From: an uncultured Muribaculaceae bacterium
Lineage (GTDB): Bacteria; Bacteroidota; Bacteroidia; Bacteroidales; Muribaculaceae
Direction: 5' to 3'
Assembly: GCA_944320595.1 (NCBI GenBank)
Contig: CALUIB010000013.1
Location: forward strand, 1-64,000
DNA: 64,000 nt
Both the position numbers and the translations under genes were made by a program. Of this stretch, positions 8,461 through 17,622 are shown piece by piece. Within the stretch, counting starts at the first letter, position 1, and each line of letters begins with the position of its first letter. The notes beneath the pieces are model-generated. The model ran no database searches. It was not told where the DNA came from and worked only from the letters and a program-made list of their open reading frames with translations.

Positions 8461-8737
8461 GGTCGAACGGAGAGCGTTTGGCCGCATGGTTCGACATTGT
8501 GGAATAATTTAAGGAGCGTTATGTCCTTTCTCTTGTAAGTGCGAAGCCTGAGAAACTACGTCACACATAGAAAAATCAACAAGAGTTGGCACATGGCAGT
8601 TCCGCGCTATAGCGTGGGAGTGCTATCACCATATCTGTTGATTTGGGTTTTCTCAGGGCCTGCACTTTAGGATGTGGAGCATAGCAGTTTCACGCTCTTG
8701 GTGTATAAAAGTGCGCTTTTGAAACTGGAGTGCAGGC
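8461..8737 (+). ncRNA. Structured non-coding RNA or long 5' leader (6S-like candidate)
   Basis: No convincing coding frame is present. The segment has nested perfect stems: GTCGAAC/GTTCGAC (8462-8468, 8489-8495), AAGTGC/GCACTT (8537-8542, 8662-8667), CCTGAGAAA/TTTCTCAGG (8547-8555, 8649-8657) and AAATCAACA/TGTTGATTT (8573-8581, 8636-8644), with an imperfect apical stem between. Together they make a long rod. A second hairpin pairs GCCTGCACT (8658-8666) with AGTGCAGGC (8729-8737) and competes for the same GCACT. The stretch from 8541 has a loose resemblance to the 3' half of E. coli 6S RNA (GAAGCCU..AAACU..CG..ACACAU). Because the downstream gene begins 15 bases after the last hairpin, it could instead be that gene's regulatory leader. 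Identity is uncertain. Confidence 0.5.
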
Positions 8738-8752
8738 ATATAACAAATCATC

Positions 8753-9427
8753 ATGAAAAAAACATTATCAATCTTGTTTCTGCTGATGTTGTCTATTTCG
8801 GTGTGTGCGCAGCAGAAAGATGTAACCCGTTTCCTTGGCATTCCAGTCGATGGCAGCAAGTCAGAGATGATACGCAAGTTGAAGGCTAAAGGTTTCGAGA
8901 GCAACCCATACGACAAAGAAGTCCTTACCGGGGAGTTCAACGGAACCTCAGTGAATGTATATGTTGGGACCAATAACAACAAAGTGTATCGGATAATGGT
9001 TGCCGATGCAACGCCGAGTAGTGAAGGCGATATAATCATTAGGTTTAACAATCTATGCCAGCAGTTTGAAAACAATGGCAAATATGCTTACTTCGATGAT
9101 TTTAGAATACCAGATGGAGAAGATATAAGTTACGAGATGACTGTTAATAATAAGAGATATGAGGCTGCTTATTATCAAGTACCAATTGATACTGTTGCGT
9201 TGTTCAATGACTTCAGGACTTCGGTCATGAAAGATTACACAGATGAACAGATTTTGCAGCTCACCGATGAACAAAAAAATAAGATGCAAGAAGATGTTTT
9301 GAAGTGGATGTCAGAAAATTTGACGAAAAAGTCTGTATGGTTCATGATTGACGAATCGTATGGAGAGTATAAGATTTTGATGTATTATGACAATGAATAC
9401 AACCGAGCCAATGGCGAGGATTTATGA
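8753..9427 (+). CDS. Small secreted protein of unknown function
   Basis: The 224-residue protein has a clear signal peptide (MKKTLSILFLLMLSISVCAQQ). The mature part begins with KDVTRFLGIPVDGSKSEMIRKLKAKGFE, a pattern I associate with small periplasmic proteins of Bacteroidales without known role. No catalytic motif is visible; the C-terminal half is acidic and rich in Tyr and Asn. Base composition is clearly more AT-rich than ruvC or hsp20 on either side, especially after residue 80, suggesting acquisition. It follows a structured RNA segment and is closed by a terminator shared with the convergent hsp20 gene. Confidence 0.8.
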   Translation: MKKTLSILFLLMLSISVCAQQKDVTRFLGIPVDGSKSEMIRKLKAKGFESNPYDKEVLTGEFNGTSVNVYVGTNNNKVYRIMVADATPSSEGDIIIRFNNLCQQFENNGKYAYFDDFRIPDGEDISYEMTVNNKRYEAAYYQVPIDTVALFNDFRTSVMKDYTDEQILQLTDEQKNKMQEDVLKWMSENLTKKSVWFMIDESYGEYKILMYYDNEYNRANGEDL

Positions 9428-9456
9428 CGTTATCATAATTCATAAGCACACAAAAA

Positions 9457-9487
9457 ACGGCGGTGCAGCATCGCGCTGCATCGCCGT
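9457..9487. terminator. Hairpin terminator between convergent genes
   Basis: ACGGCG-TGCAGC pairs with GCTGCA-CGCCGT around a short loop, with an A-rich run on the left (9452-9457), so it would work best for the minus-strand hsp20 gene and may serve both directions. Confidence 0.75.
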
Positions 9488-9535
9488 GATTGTCAAAATT
9501 GCTTGCTATGTGGTTAGCAAATAAGGTACTGTGCG

Positions 9536-9964
9536 TTATTTGATTTCAATTTTCTTGGACTCGCGAGCGGCTTCCTGCGATTTCTTGAGCAGGTCAACTG
9601 TGAGGACACCGTTCTCGACGTGTGCCGAAATCTTGTCGCGGTCAACATCGTCGGGCAGTATCATCACTTGGCGGAACTGCGAGTAAGAGAACTCGCGGCG
9701 CAGGTAGTGCCCGTTTTCTTTCTCCTCGTTGTTCACTTTCTTTTCGAGTGAGATGACGAGGTTGCCGTCTTCGTCGAGGTGCACGTTGAAATCGTCCTTA
9801 GTCATGCCTGGTGCGGCTATCTCCACGCTGTATTCGTTTTCACGCTCTATCACGTTGACTGCCGGTGAGGTAATGGCGTGTGTGCGCCCCATCCAATCGT
9901 TGTTGTCAAACAAGTCGTTGAATACACTTGGTAACCAATCCTGATTTCTTCTAATGAGTGCCAT
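9536..9964 (-). CDS. Hsp20 / alpha-crystallin small heat-shock protein
   Basis: The protein has 142 residues, typical of bacterial small heat-shock proteins that hold unfolding proteins in the cytoplasm for refolding. The alpha-crystallin domain covers about residues 32-135, with the conserved VEIAAPGMTKDDFNVHL, the YLRREFSYSQFRQVMILPDDVD strand region and NGVLTVDLLKK near the end. The C-terminal tail IEIK carries the I-x-I anchoring motif used for oligomer assembly. The long spacer upstream would hold its heat-responsive promoter, but no clear element was recognised. Confidence 0.95.
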   Translation of the reverse strand: MALIRRNQDWLPSVFNDLFDNNDWMGRTHAITSPAVNVIERENEYSVEIAAPGMTKDDFNVHLDEDGNLVISLEKKVNNEEKENGHYLRREFSYSQFRQVMILPDDVDRDKISAHVENGVLTVDLLKKSQEAARESKKIEIK

Positions 9965-10306
9965 AATTGTAATCTCCTATATTTTTTTGTTTTTATTCTT
10001 TTGTCGTTGTGGGTGGCGGTGGTTTCCCGACCGCGTCCGTTATAAGAAATTGCAAACCGAGTGCCAACGCTTGCATTCGGGCATGAATGGTAAATTTGTC
10101 CGATAAAATGACAAAATCGAGCCTCTTGTAGCCCGGTTTTCGGTTAAAATGTCAGATATTCGGCGGTCTGCCTCTGCCCGGGCATGGTTGCGGTTTTGTG
10201 GGTATGCGAATATGAGCGGCGTGGAGTTTTTTGGCGAATATATTTTGCCGTGTGGTGGAAAAACTGTATTTTTGATTTAATGAAAATTGCTTAATGTGTT
10301 GAAAAA
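9965..10306. other. Divergent spacer between hsp20 and tamB
   Basis: About 340 bases without a coding frame. It holds the tamB promoter at its right end. The left part should hold the hsp20 promoter, but I could not identify a good TAnnTTTG on the minus strand or a heat-shock operator. Nothing else is visible. Confidence 0.5.
10244..10274 (+). promoter_or_regulatory. Promoter of tamB-tamL
   Basis: TTTG (10244-10247), exactly 19 bases, then TATTTTTG (10267-10274): a full match to the Bacteroidetes vegetative promoter. The predicted start near 10281 leaves a leader of about 25 bases before the TTG start codon. Confidence 0.8.
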
Positions 10307-13300
10307 TTGAAAATCAATCGTATAGGGAAAATATTGCTTTGGATTGTCGTTGCAATAGTGGGGCTTTTGGCTGTGGTGCCGGCCCTGCTTTATGTGCCGT
10401 TTTTCCAAGATGCGATAAAGGATATTGCATCGGCGCAAGTGTCAAAGGCTACCGGCTGGCAGGTGCAAGTGGGTGCAATAAGGCTGCAATTCCCGTTGAA
10501 ATTGCGTGTCGATGACGTGAATGTAATCGACCGCGGCGACACGATAATTGCTGCCGGCAGCCTTGTAACCGGGGTGCAGCTAAAGCCATTGATGCATGGG
10601 ATAGTGAAGGTGGCCGATGTGCGGCTTGAAGATGCCAAGTATGTCATGGCGAGTGCCGACTCGTCGATGCTGCTAACTGCCCGTGTAGGGCTTATCGACA
10701 TCGGCAGGGTGGAATATGACCTTGCCGCGGGTAGGCTCGACGTGGGGCAGGCATTGATGCGCGGCGGCGACATCGACCTGGGGCTATTCAACGACAGGGC
10801 TCAACCCACGCCGCCCGACACGGCTGCCGCCACGCCACTGAAGATAAGTGTGGGGAACGTGGCACTTGAACAGATACGCTACACCATGGCCATGATGCCC
10901 ACCATCGACAGCCTTGGCGTGGTGATAGGCCGAGCCTCGCTCGACAGCGCGGCAATCGACCTTGGCGCACAGCGCATCCGTGCGCAGTTGCTTGCCGTCG
11001 ATAGCCTGCAAGGTGCATATTTCACCCCCTCGACCGAATACTTGGCGGCGCACCCAGCCGACAGCACTACAGCCGTCGTGGCCGATACCGCCAGTGCGGC
11101 GGCTCCGTGGGAGATACGCTGTGCGGCTGTGCGGCTCACACGGTCGGGCGGAACGTATGCCGTGCGTGGGGCTGTGCCTGCCGAGGGGCTTGACATGAAC
11201 TGCCTGCAAGCGAGCAATGTAAATATCGAGATTGACAGCCTGTATAACTGCGGTACAGAAATTTGTGTTCCCATAAAGAAATTCACGGTTGACGAGCGCA
11301 GCGGCCTGCGAGTGCTTGAGGCACGAGGCACATTTGCCATGGACAACCGCGGCATGACCATCGACGGGTTCCGCATCTCCTCACTGCTATCGCAATTAAG
11401 TGCCGACGGGTATGTAAGCAATGATTTCCTTGCAGGCAACCCGTCGGGCCGGGTAACCCTCAGCCTTGACGCCTCGGTGGGGCTTGCCGAGGTGCAACGT
11501 GCCATGCCGTCGCTTGCCCCGGTGCTGTCGATGATACCGCAGTACCGCCCTCTTGAGGCACGAGTGGAGGTGAATGGCACGGCAAGCCGCCTGGCCGTGA
11601 AGGGCTGCGAGATAGTGCTGCCGCGCTATGCGTCGGTGTCGGTGACTGGCGGCGTGGAGAATGTGATGGCCGCCGACGGGATGGCATTGGACCTGGCCAT
11701 GGCAGGAGATTTCGAGAATATCAATTTCATAAAGCCGTCGATGCTTGCCGCCGAGCAGCAAGAGATGGTGAACTTCCCGCCGCTAAGGCTCGATGGCCGC
11801 GTGAAGATGCGTGACGAGGATATAACGGGGGCGTTGACGCTTGCGCTGCCATCGGGGCAAATGGCTCTCGATGCCGACTGGGCAGGCAGCACCACCGATT
11901 ATGACGTGGACTTGCGTGCCGACTCGCTCCCGATGCGGGCATTGTTGCCGCTTAGCGACTTGGGATTGCTTGTCGCCAGAGTCAAGGCCAGCGGCCACGG
12001 TTTCGACGTGTTCGACCCTGCGACCGCCGTCGAGGCATACGCACGTATCGACAACTTCGAGATGGGCGGCGAGGATTACCACGACGTGCGGATAGGTGCG
12101 CGGCTCAGTGGCGGGCATTTCGCTGCCAACCTGTTGTCGCAGAACGAAGTGCTCGACCTCACGCTTGGTGCCCGTGGCTCGATTGCCGCCGATGCATACG
12201 AAGTGGGTGAATTGAAAGCCAACATCGGGAATATCGACCTGCAACGCATGGGAATGTCGGAAACGCCTATGTATGGCCACGCCGACATAACTTGCCGTGG
12301 CTCAATCGACCTTGCAAGCGGTGCATACGATGGGGAAGTAGGCATAAAAGACCTTGGGTGGACGATGGACGAGGCATACTATTATGCCGATGCCATCGAC
12401 ATGGATTTCACAAGCGACTCGACCATGACCAGAGGCTCGGTGACCAACGGAGACCTTGCACTTGCGCTGCATGCGCCATACGGCGTGGATACGTTGCTTT
12501 CGCGCTTTGCCATGGCAGGCAGCCTTGCCGCCGAGCAGGTGGAGAGGCTTGTGATAGATGCCGACACGCTTAGCCGCACGTTGCCGCAATTCGGCATAAG
12601 CGTGAAGGTGGGGAAGAAGAACCTCGCAAGCCAGTTCCTTGAAAGCAGCGGAGTGGAATTTAACGATATGCGCTTTGATGTCACTAAGGACAGCACTTTC
12701 CGCATGACCGGCGACATCGACCGCCTTACGGCAAGCGGGCTAACCATCGACACGGTGCGCATGTATGCCACCGAGCGCAACCGCCGCATAAACTACCTGC
12801 TGCACGCTGCAAACCGCGACGACCGCAACGGCACCGGCATAGCCTCGGCAGGGCTGCTGGGAATAATTGCCGGTAACCGCGCCACGGTGCTGCTGCGGCA
12901 GTATGACTTCAACGACAGCATAGGGGTACGTTTCGGTATCGATGCCACCATGGATACCGCCAACGTGCTGCTCAAGCTCATTCCCGAAGACCCGATAATA
13001 GGCTACAAGCGGTGGCTTATCAACAAGGACAACCATATATCGTTCAATTACCGCGACCGCCACTTCGATGCCAATATGCGCCTGCAATGCGATTCGAGCG
13101 TGGTATCACTCGCCACGCAGCACGCCGACGGCAGCGACGGGGCGCAGGAAGACATTCTGCTTGACATATCGAAGGTGCAGATAAGCGACTGGCTCACATT
13201 TTCGCCGCTTGCGCCGCCCATGAGCGGCGAGCTTGGCGTGTCGCTGAAGGTGAAATTCGACGGCGAGAACCTGTGGGGCGACGGCGTGGTGAACTTCAAC

Positions 13301-15148
13301 GATTTTTATTTTGCAAAGAAGCGCGTGGGCGACTTCACCATAAATTCACTCATCGACCTCGACCCGCAGACGGGCGGCACCAACGTGTCGGCCGCGCTTG
13401 AAGTCGATGGCCGCCAGTCGCTCATAGCATACGGCGCAATCAACGACACCGCCACGGCCAGTGCCTACGACCTGTGGATTGAGCTTGACCGTTTCCCGCT
13501 TTCCATAGCCAATCCCTTCATGCCGCCCGGTGTACTCAACACTGCCGGGTACCTCAATGGCATGATGACGGTTTCGGGCCAGTCGGGCCAGCCGTTGCTC
13601 AATGGCTACCTGCAATGCGACTCGACGTATATTAATGTGCCGGTGTTCAGCACGTCGGTCAACCTGCCCGAAACGCAGATACCTGTCGATTCAAGTGTGA
13701 TAAAGTTTGACGGGTATTCCATAAAGATGCTCAATGAAAATCCGCTTGTGGTCAATGGCACGGTGGATATGGGCGACCTTGCCAATATGGGGGTTGACTT
13801 GGCGATACGGGGGCAGAACGTGCAGTTCGTCAACAGCAAGCAGACCAAGAAGGCCGAGCTGTTTGGCCGCGGGTATGCCAGCTTGGATGCCACCATGCGC
13901 GGCACCATGAGCGACCTCGACCTTGATGCCACGGTGTCGGTATTGTCGGGTACCAACATCACGTATGTCATGCCCACCGATGTCAACACCCTTGCGCAGC
14001 AGACCGACGAGCAATTGGTCACATTCGTCCAATTCAGCGACTCCACCGCCTACGTCAAGAGCGATTCATTGCCGTCGGCTGCCGCAAGCAGCATGAACCT
14101 GACGGCAAGGCTGAACATAATGCAGGGCTCGCACGTGAATGTATTCCTCACCAACAACGGGTCGGACCGTGCCGAGATAGAGGGGAGCGGCAATCTCACG
14201 TTTGCGCTCAACCGCCTCGGCGACATGACCATGACCGGGCGTTATACCATCAACAATGGTTTTGTGCGGTATAATCCGCCGCTCATTTCCCAGTTGCTGT
14301 TCAACATACAGGAGGGGAGTTTCATACAGTTCAACGGCGAAATCATGAACCCGGTGCTGAACCTTGTGGCCGTGCAGACCACCAAGGCCAATGTGACACA
14401 GGAGGGGCAGGACTCGCGGCTCGTGGACTTCTTGATTTCGCTGTCGGTGACCAATACGCTTAGCGACATGGACGTGCAGTTCGACCTATCGACCAAAAGC
14501 GACGTGACCGTGCAGAACGAGCTACAATCGATGTCGGAGACGCAGCGTAGCGCACAGGCCATGAACCTGTTGCTATATGGCACTTACACGGGGCCTGGCA
14601 CGTCGGCATCGAGCAACCTTGCGAGCAACCAGCTCTATTCCTTCTTGCAATCGAAACTTAACTCGTGGGCGGCCAACAACATCAAGGGCATCGACCTGTC
14701 GTTTGGCATCGACCAGTATGACCAGACGGTTGACGGCGTGACTTCCTCCACCATGCGATACAGCTACCAGGTGTCGAAGTCGCTATTCAACGACCGTTTC
14801 AAGATTGTGGTAGGAGGCAATTACAGCCCCGACATGACCGGCGACAACGAGATAGCGCAGAGCCTGTTCAATGACGTGTCGCTTGAATATGCGCTCACGC
14901 CCAGCGGCAGCATGTACTTGAGGCTTTTCAACAAGTCGGGCTACGAGAGCATCCTTGAGGGCGAAGTCACGCAGACGGGCGTGGGCTTTGTGATTAGCCG
15001 CAAGCTGCCCAAGCTGAAGTACCTGTTCAACTTCGGTCGGCGGCGCAAGGCCGACGATGGCGACGATGAAGGCGGCACCGCAGCCAAGGCTGTAGCCACC
15101 AAGGAAGAGGAACGCGACACCACCACAGTTATTACCGAACGACAATGA
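10307..15148 (+). CDS. tamB: TamB-like translocation and assembly module protein
   Basis: This is a 1613-residue envelope protein anchored by one N-terminal transmembrane helix (about residues 7-29). The very long region that follows is repetitive beta-strand, of the AsmA/TamB lipid-groove type. The C-terminal DUF490/TamB domain is recognisable (GRYTINNGFVRYNPP..., then NLLLYGTYTGPG... and the ELQSMSETQRSAQAMN region). Family members bridge the inner and outer membranes and help barrel assembly or phospholipid transport. The start is TTG at 10307: the upstream in-frame codons reach a stop at 10292, and no ATG is available. Its last codons overlap tamL by four bases, so the two are coupled. 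Residues 1578-1613 form a charged tail. Confidence 0.88.
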   Translation: MKINRIGKILLWIVVAIVGLLAVVPALLYVPFFQDAIKDIASAQVSKATGWQVQVGAIRLQFPLKLRVDDVNVIDRGDTIIAAGSLVTGVQLKPLMHGIVKVADVRLEDAKYVMASADSSMLLTARVGLIDIGRVEYDLAAGRLDVGQALMRGGDIDLGLFNDRAQPTPPDTAAATPLKISVGNVALEQIRYTMAMMPTIDSLGVVIGRASLDSAAIDLGAQRIRAQLLAVDSLQGAYFTPSTEYLAAHPADSTTAVVADTASAAAPWEIRCAAVRLTRSGGTYAVRGAVPAEGLDMNCLQASNVNIEIDSLYNCGTEICVPIKKFTVDERSGLRVLEARGTFAMDNRGMTIDGFRISSLLSQLSADGYVSNDFLAGNPSGRVTLSLDASVGLAEVQRAMPSLAPVLSMIPQYRPLEARVEVNGTASRLAVKGCEIVLPRYASVSVTGGVENVMAADGMALDLAMAGDFENINFIKPSMLAAEQQEMVNFPPLRLDGRVKMRDEDITGALTLALPSGQMALDADWAGSTTDYDVDLRADSLPMRALLPLSDLGLLVARVKASGHGFDVFDPATAVEAYARIDNFEMGGEDYHDVRIGARLSGGHFAANLLSQNEVLDLTLGARGSIAADAYEVGELKANIGNIDLQRMGMSETPMYGHADITCRGSIDLASGAYDGEVGIKDLGWTMDEAYYYADAIDMDFTSDSTMTRGSVTNGDLALALHAPYGVDTLLSRFAMAGSLAAEQVERLVIDADTLSRTLPQFGISVKVGKKNLASQFLESSGVEFNDMRFDVTKDSTFRMTGDIDRLTASGLTIDTVRMYATERNRRINYLLHAANRDDRNGTGIASAGLLGIIAGNRATVLLRQYDFNDSIGVRFGIDATMDTANVLLKLIPEDPIIGYKRWLINKDNHISFNYRDRHFDANMRLQCDSSVVSLATQHADGSDGAQEDILLDISKVQISDWLTFSPLAPPMSGELGVSLKVKFDGENLWGDGVVNFNDFYFAKKRVGDFTINSLIDLDPQTGGTNVSAALEVDGRQSLIAYGAINDTATASAYDLWIELDRFPLSIANPFMPPGVLNTAGYLNGMMTVSGQSGQPLLNGYLQCDSTYINVPVFSTSVNLPETQIPVDSSVIKFDGYSIKMLNENPLVVNGTVDMGDLANMGVDLAIRGQNVQFVNSKQTKKAELFGRGYASLDATMRGTMSDLDLDATVSVLSGTNITYVMPTDVNTLAQQTDEQLVTFVQFSDSTAYVKSDSLPSAAASSMNLTARLNIMQGSHVNVFLTNNGSDRAEIEGSGNLTFALNRLGDMTMTGRYTINNGFVRYNPPLISQLLFNIQEGSFIQFNGEIMNPVLNLVAVQTTKANVTQEGQDSRLVDFLISLSVTNTLSDMDVQFDLSTKSDVTVQNELQSMSETQRSAQAMNLLLYGTYTGPGTSASSNLASNQLYSFLQSKLNSWAANNIKGIDLSFGIDQYDQTVDGVTSSTMRYSYQVSKSLFNDRFKIVVGGNYSPDMTGDNEIAQSLFNDVSLEYALTPSGSMYLRLFNKSGYESILEGEVTQTGVGFVISRKLPKLKYLFNFGRRRKADDGDDEGGTAAKAVATKEEERDTTTVITERQ

Positions 15149-17472
15149 TGAAAACAGCTGCATTACATACTATATCGCACATAATCATGGCGACGGTCGC
15201 CGCCGTGGCGGCACTGTCGGTGCTGTCGGGGTGTTCCACCACTTCGCGCCTTGCCGACGACGAGGTGCTTTACACCGGCGTGAACCACATCACATACAAT
15301 GCTCCCGATGGGGAGGAAATAATAGACGGCGTGAAGGACCAAGTGTTCTCGACCATCAACGTGAAACCCAACAACAGCCTCTATTCCCCCTATATTCGCC
15401 ACCCGTTCCCCGTGGGGCTGTGGGTCTATAACCACTGGGACAACACTGCCACCAAGGGGTTCAAGCACTGGATTTACGAAAAGCTCGTGGCCGAGCCGGT
15501 GCTGGTGTCGGACGTGCGACCCGAGCTGCGCGTGGAGATGATTAACACCACGCTCGAAAACAACGGCTACTTCGGCTCTCGTGCCACATACGAGCTGGAA
15601 TACGACAAGGACAATGCCAAGAAGGCTCGCATCAACTACACCATCAATCTCACCACGCCGCGCACACTGGCTCGTGTGATGCTCACAGGCGGCTCGTCGC
15701 CCGTGGAGCAATTTATCGACTCGCTTGCCCGTCGCAGCCACTACCTGCACCCGGGCAGCCGATATTGCACCGACTCGCTCGATGTGTTGCGCATCAATAT
15801 CACCAACCGGTTGCGCAATCGCGGATATTATTTTTTCCGCCCTGAATACATCGAGTACCTTGCCGACAGCGTCATGGTGCCCGACAGCGTGGTAGTAAAG
15901 ATGCAGCTTGCCGACAATATCCCGGCAGCGGCCAAGCGCAAGTATTACATAGGCAATGTGGAGGCTGTGGTGAAAGATTTCCACGGGCAGGGTACCCCCG
16001 ATACGCTTGAAACGCGTCGCGCACGTGTGATAAAGTATATGCCGCTGAAGATGAAGGACAACTTGATACCCTCGTGTCTAACCCTGCGCAAGGGGCGAGT
16101 ATTCTCGGTGCGTACCATAGAGCAGACGCAAGACAACTTGTCGCGCATGGGTATCTTCAGCAGCGTCACCATCAATACCACGCCGCTCGACTCGGTGACG
16201 AGCGACTCCATCGACGTTGACATAGAATGTGTGCTCGATATGCCGGTCGAGGCGAAGTTTGAAATTCAGGCAGCCTCGAAGTCTAATAGTTACATAGGGC
16301 CCGCGGCAGTGTTTGGTGTTACGCACAAGAACATTTTTGGTGGCGGCGAGTTGCTTACGAGCCAAATCAACGGTTCTTATGAATGGATGACCGGCAGCGG
16401 CAGCGAGCAGCGGCTCAACAGCTACGAGGTGGGGCTCGACTTCACGCTTGCCGTGCCGCGGTTGCTTGCACCGCGGTTTATCGACCGCAGCCGCCGTTAC
16501 ATCAACTGGACCAAGTTCAACCTTTCGGCCGACCTGCTCAACCGTCCCAGTTTCTTCAAGATGGTGCAGCTGTCAACGGGTTTTACATGGGAGTGGCACA
16601 CAAACCGCTTTTCATCGAGTTCGTTCACTCCGTTCAAGCTGTCATATACCAAGTTGCTTAGCCACACAGCCGAGTTTGACTCGATTATCTCGCAGAACCG
16701 TGCAGTAGAAAACAGTTTCAGCGACCAGTTCATACCCATGATGAGCTACACCTACACGCTCGACCGTGCCATTGACCGCCGCAACAGTTTCAATTTCACG
16801 TTCACGGTGTCAGAGGCCGGGAACATATTCTCGGGTATATGGGCACTTGCCGGGCAGCATGGCGGTGCGGGCAGCAAGGAGCTTTTCGGCACACCATTCT
16901 CGCAATTCGTCAAGGCCCAGGCTCAGCTAATCTATACGCGCAAGTTGCGGCCTGCCGGGCACACGGTTGTGGCACGTGCGTTCATCGGAGCCGAACACGC
17001 CTACGGCAACTCGGCCGAGGTGCCATACGCCGAGCAGTTCTACATAGGCGGTGCCAACTCGGTGCGGGCTTTCGCCGTGCGCTCTATAGGCCCTGGCAGC
17101 TACCACTCCGACGGTTCGGCCAACGGGTATTACGACCAGACGGGTACGTTCAAGATAGAGCTGAATGCCGAATACCGTTTTCCCATACTCGGTTTCTTGC
17201 ATGGGGCGTTGTTCTTGGATATGGGCAATGTGTGGCTGCTGCAGGAGGATCCACAACGACCCGGTTCGCAGCTCACGGCGCATAATTTCCTCGATGATGT
17301 GGCCGTGGGTACGGGCTTGGGCTTGCGTTTCGACATGGACGTGCTGGTGCTTCGCGCCGACTTGGGCATAGGCATTCATGCGCCATACGAGACGGGGCGT
17401 AGCGGCTACTACAACATGACGTCGTTCAAGGATAGCCTCGCGTTCCACCTTGCCATTGGTTACCCGTTTTAG
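15145..17472 (+). CDS. tamL: TamL: BamA/TamA-family outer-membrane lipoprotein
   Basis: The 775-residue protein has a lipoprotein signal peptide ending in LSGC, so it is a lipidated BamA-superfamily member, as described for TamL of Bacteroidetes. POTRA-like domains occupy roughly residues 40-360 (for example LARVMLTGGSSPVEQFID and KGRVFSVRTIEQTQDNLSRMGIF). The 16-strand barrel follows, with the family signature region YIGGANSVRAFAVRSIGPGS near residue 635 and the terminal aromatic Phe in HLAIGYPF. It starts inside the end of tamB, and the pair probably works as one complex in outer-membrane biogenesis. Confidence 0.9.
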   Translation: MMKTAALHTISHIIMATVAAVAALSVLSGCSTTSRLADDEVLYTGVNHITYNAPDGEEIIDGVKDQVFSTINVKPNNSLYSPYIRHPFPVGLWVYNHWDNTATKGFKHWIYEKLVAEPVLVSDVRPELRVEMINTTLENNGYFGSRATYELEYDKDNAKKARINYTINLTTPRTLARVMLTGGSSPVEQFIDSLARRSHYLHPGSRYCTDSLDVLRINITNRLRNRGYYFFRPEYIEYLADSVMVPDSVVVKMQLADNIPAAAKRKYYIGNVEAVVKDFHGQGTPDTLETRRARVIKYMPLKMKDNLIPSCLTLRKGRVFSVRTIEQTQDNLSRMGIFSSVTINTTPLDSVTSDSIDVDIECVLDMPVEAKFEIQAASKSNSYIGPAAVFGVTHKNIFGGGELLTSQINGSYEWMTGSGSEQRLNSYEVGLDFTLAVPRLLAPRFIDRSRRYINWTKFNLSADLLNRPSFFKMVQLSTGFTWEWHTNRFSSSSFTPFKLSYTKLLSHTAEFDSIISQNRAVENSFSDQFIPMMSYTYTLDRAIDRRNSFNFTFTVSEAGNIFSGIWALAGQHGGAGSKELFGTPFSQFVKAQAQLIYTRKLRPAGHTVVARAFIGAEHAYGNSAEVPYAEQFYIGGANSVRAFAVRSIGPGSYHSDGSANGYYDQTGTFKIELNAEYRFPILGFLHGALFLDMGNVWLLQEDPQRPGSQLTAHNFLDDVAVGTGLGLRFDMDVLVLRADLGIGIHAPYETGRSGYYNMTSFKDSLAFHLAIGYPF

Positions 17473-17543
17473 CAATTGGCAATTATTATTGCCGCAATGA
17501 TGCAAAAATGCGGTTGCATGGCGGTGTAGCTCGATATTTTGTA

Positions 17544-17551
17544 TAACTTTG
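17544..17551 (+). promoter_or_regulatory. Candidate -7 element of the SusR-like gene
   Basis: TAACTTTG fits TAnnTTTG; transcription would begin near 17559. This places the far-upstream TTG start (17539) outside the transcript and supports the ATG at 17623. Confidence 0.5.
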
Positions 17552-17622
17552 CGGTTACAATCGGTCGATTATTGGCTTGTGCACAAATTTGTGGATACCA
17601 ACGACATAAACGTGTGATATTG

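Noticed and set aside
8541-8560. CTGAGA within the structured RNA, as in the TPP riboswitch
   Set aside because: The other required TPP elements (the CCTGAT and GATAATGCC-type regions) are missing and no thiamin gene follows.
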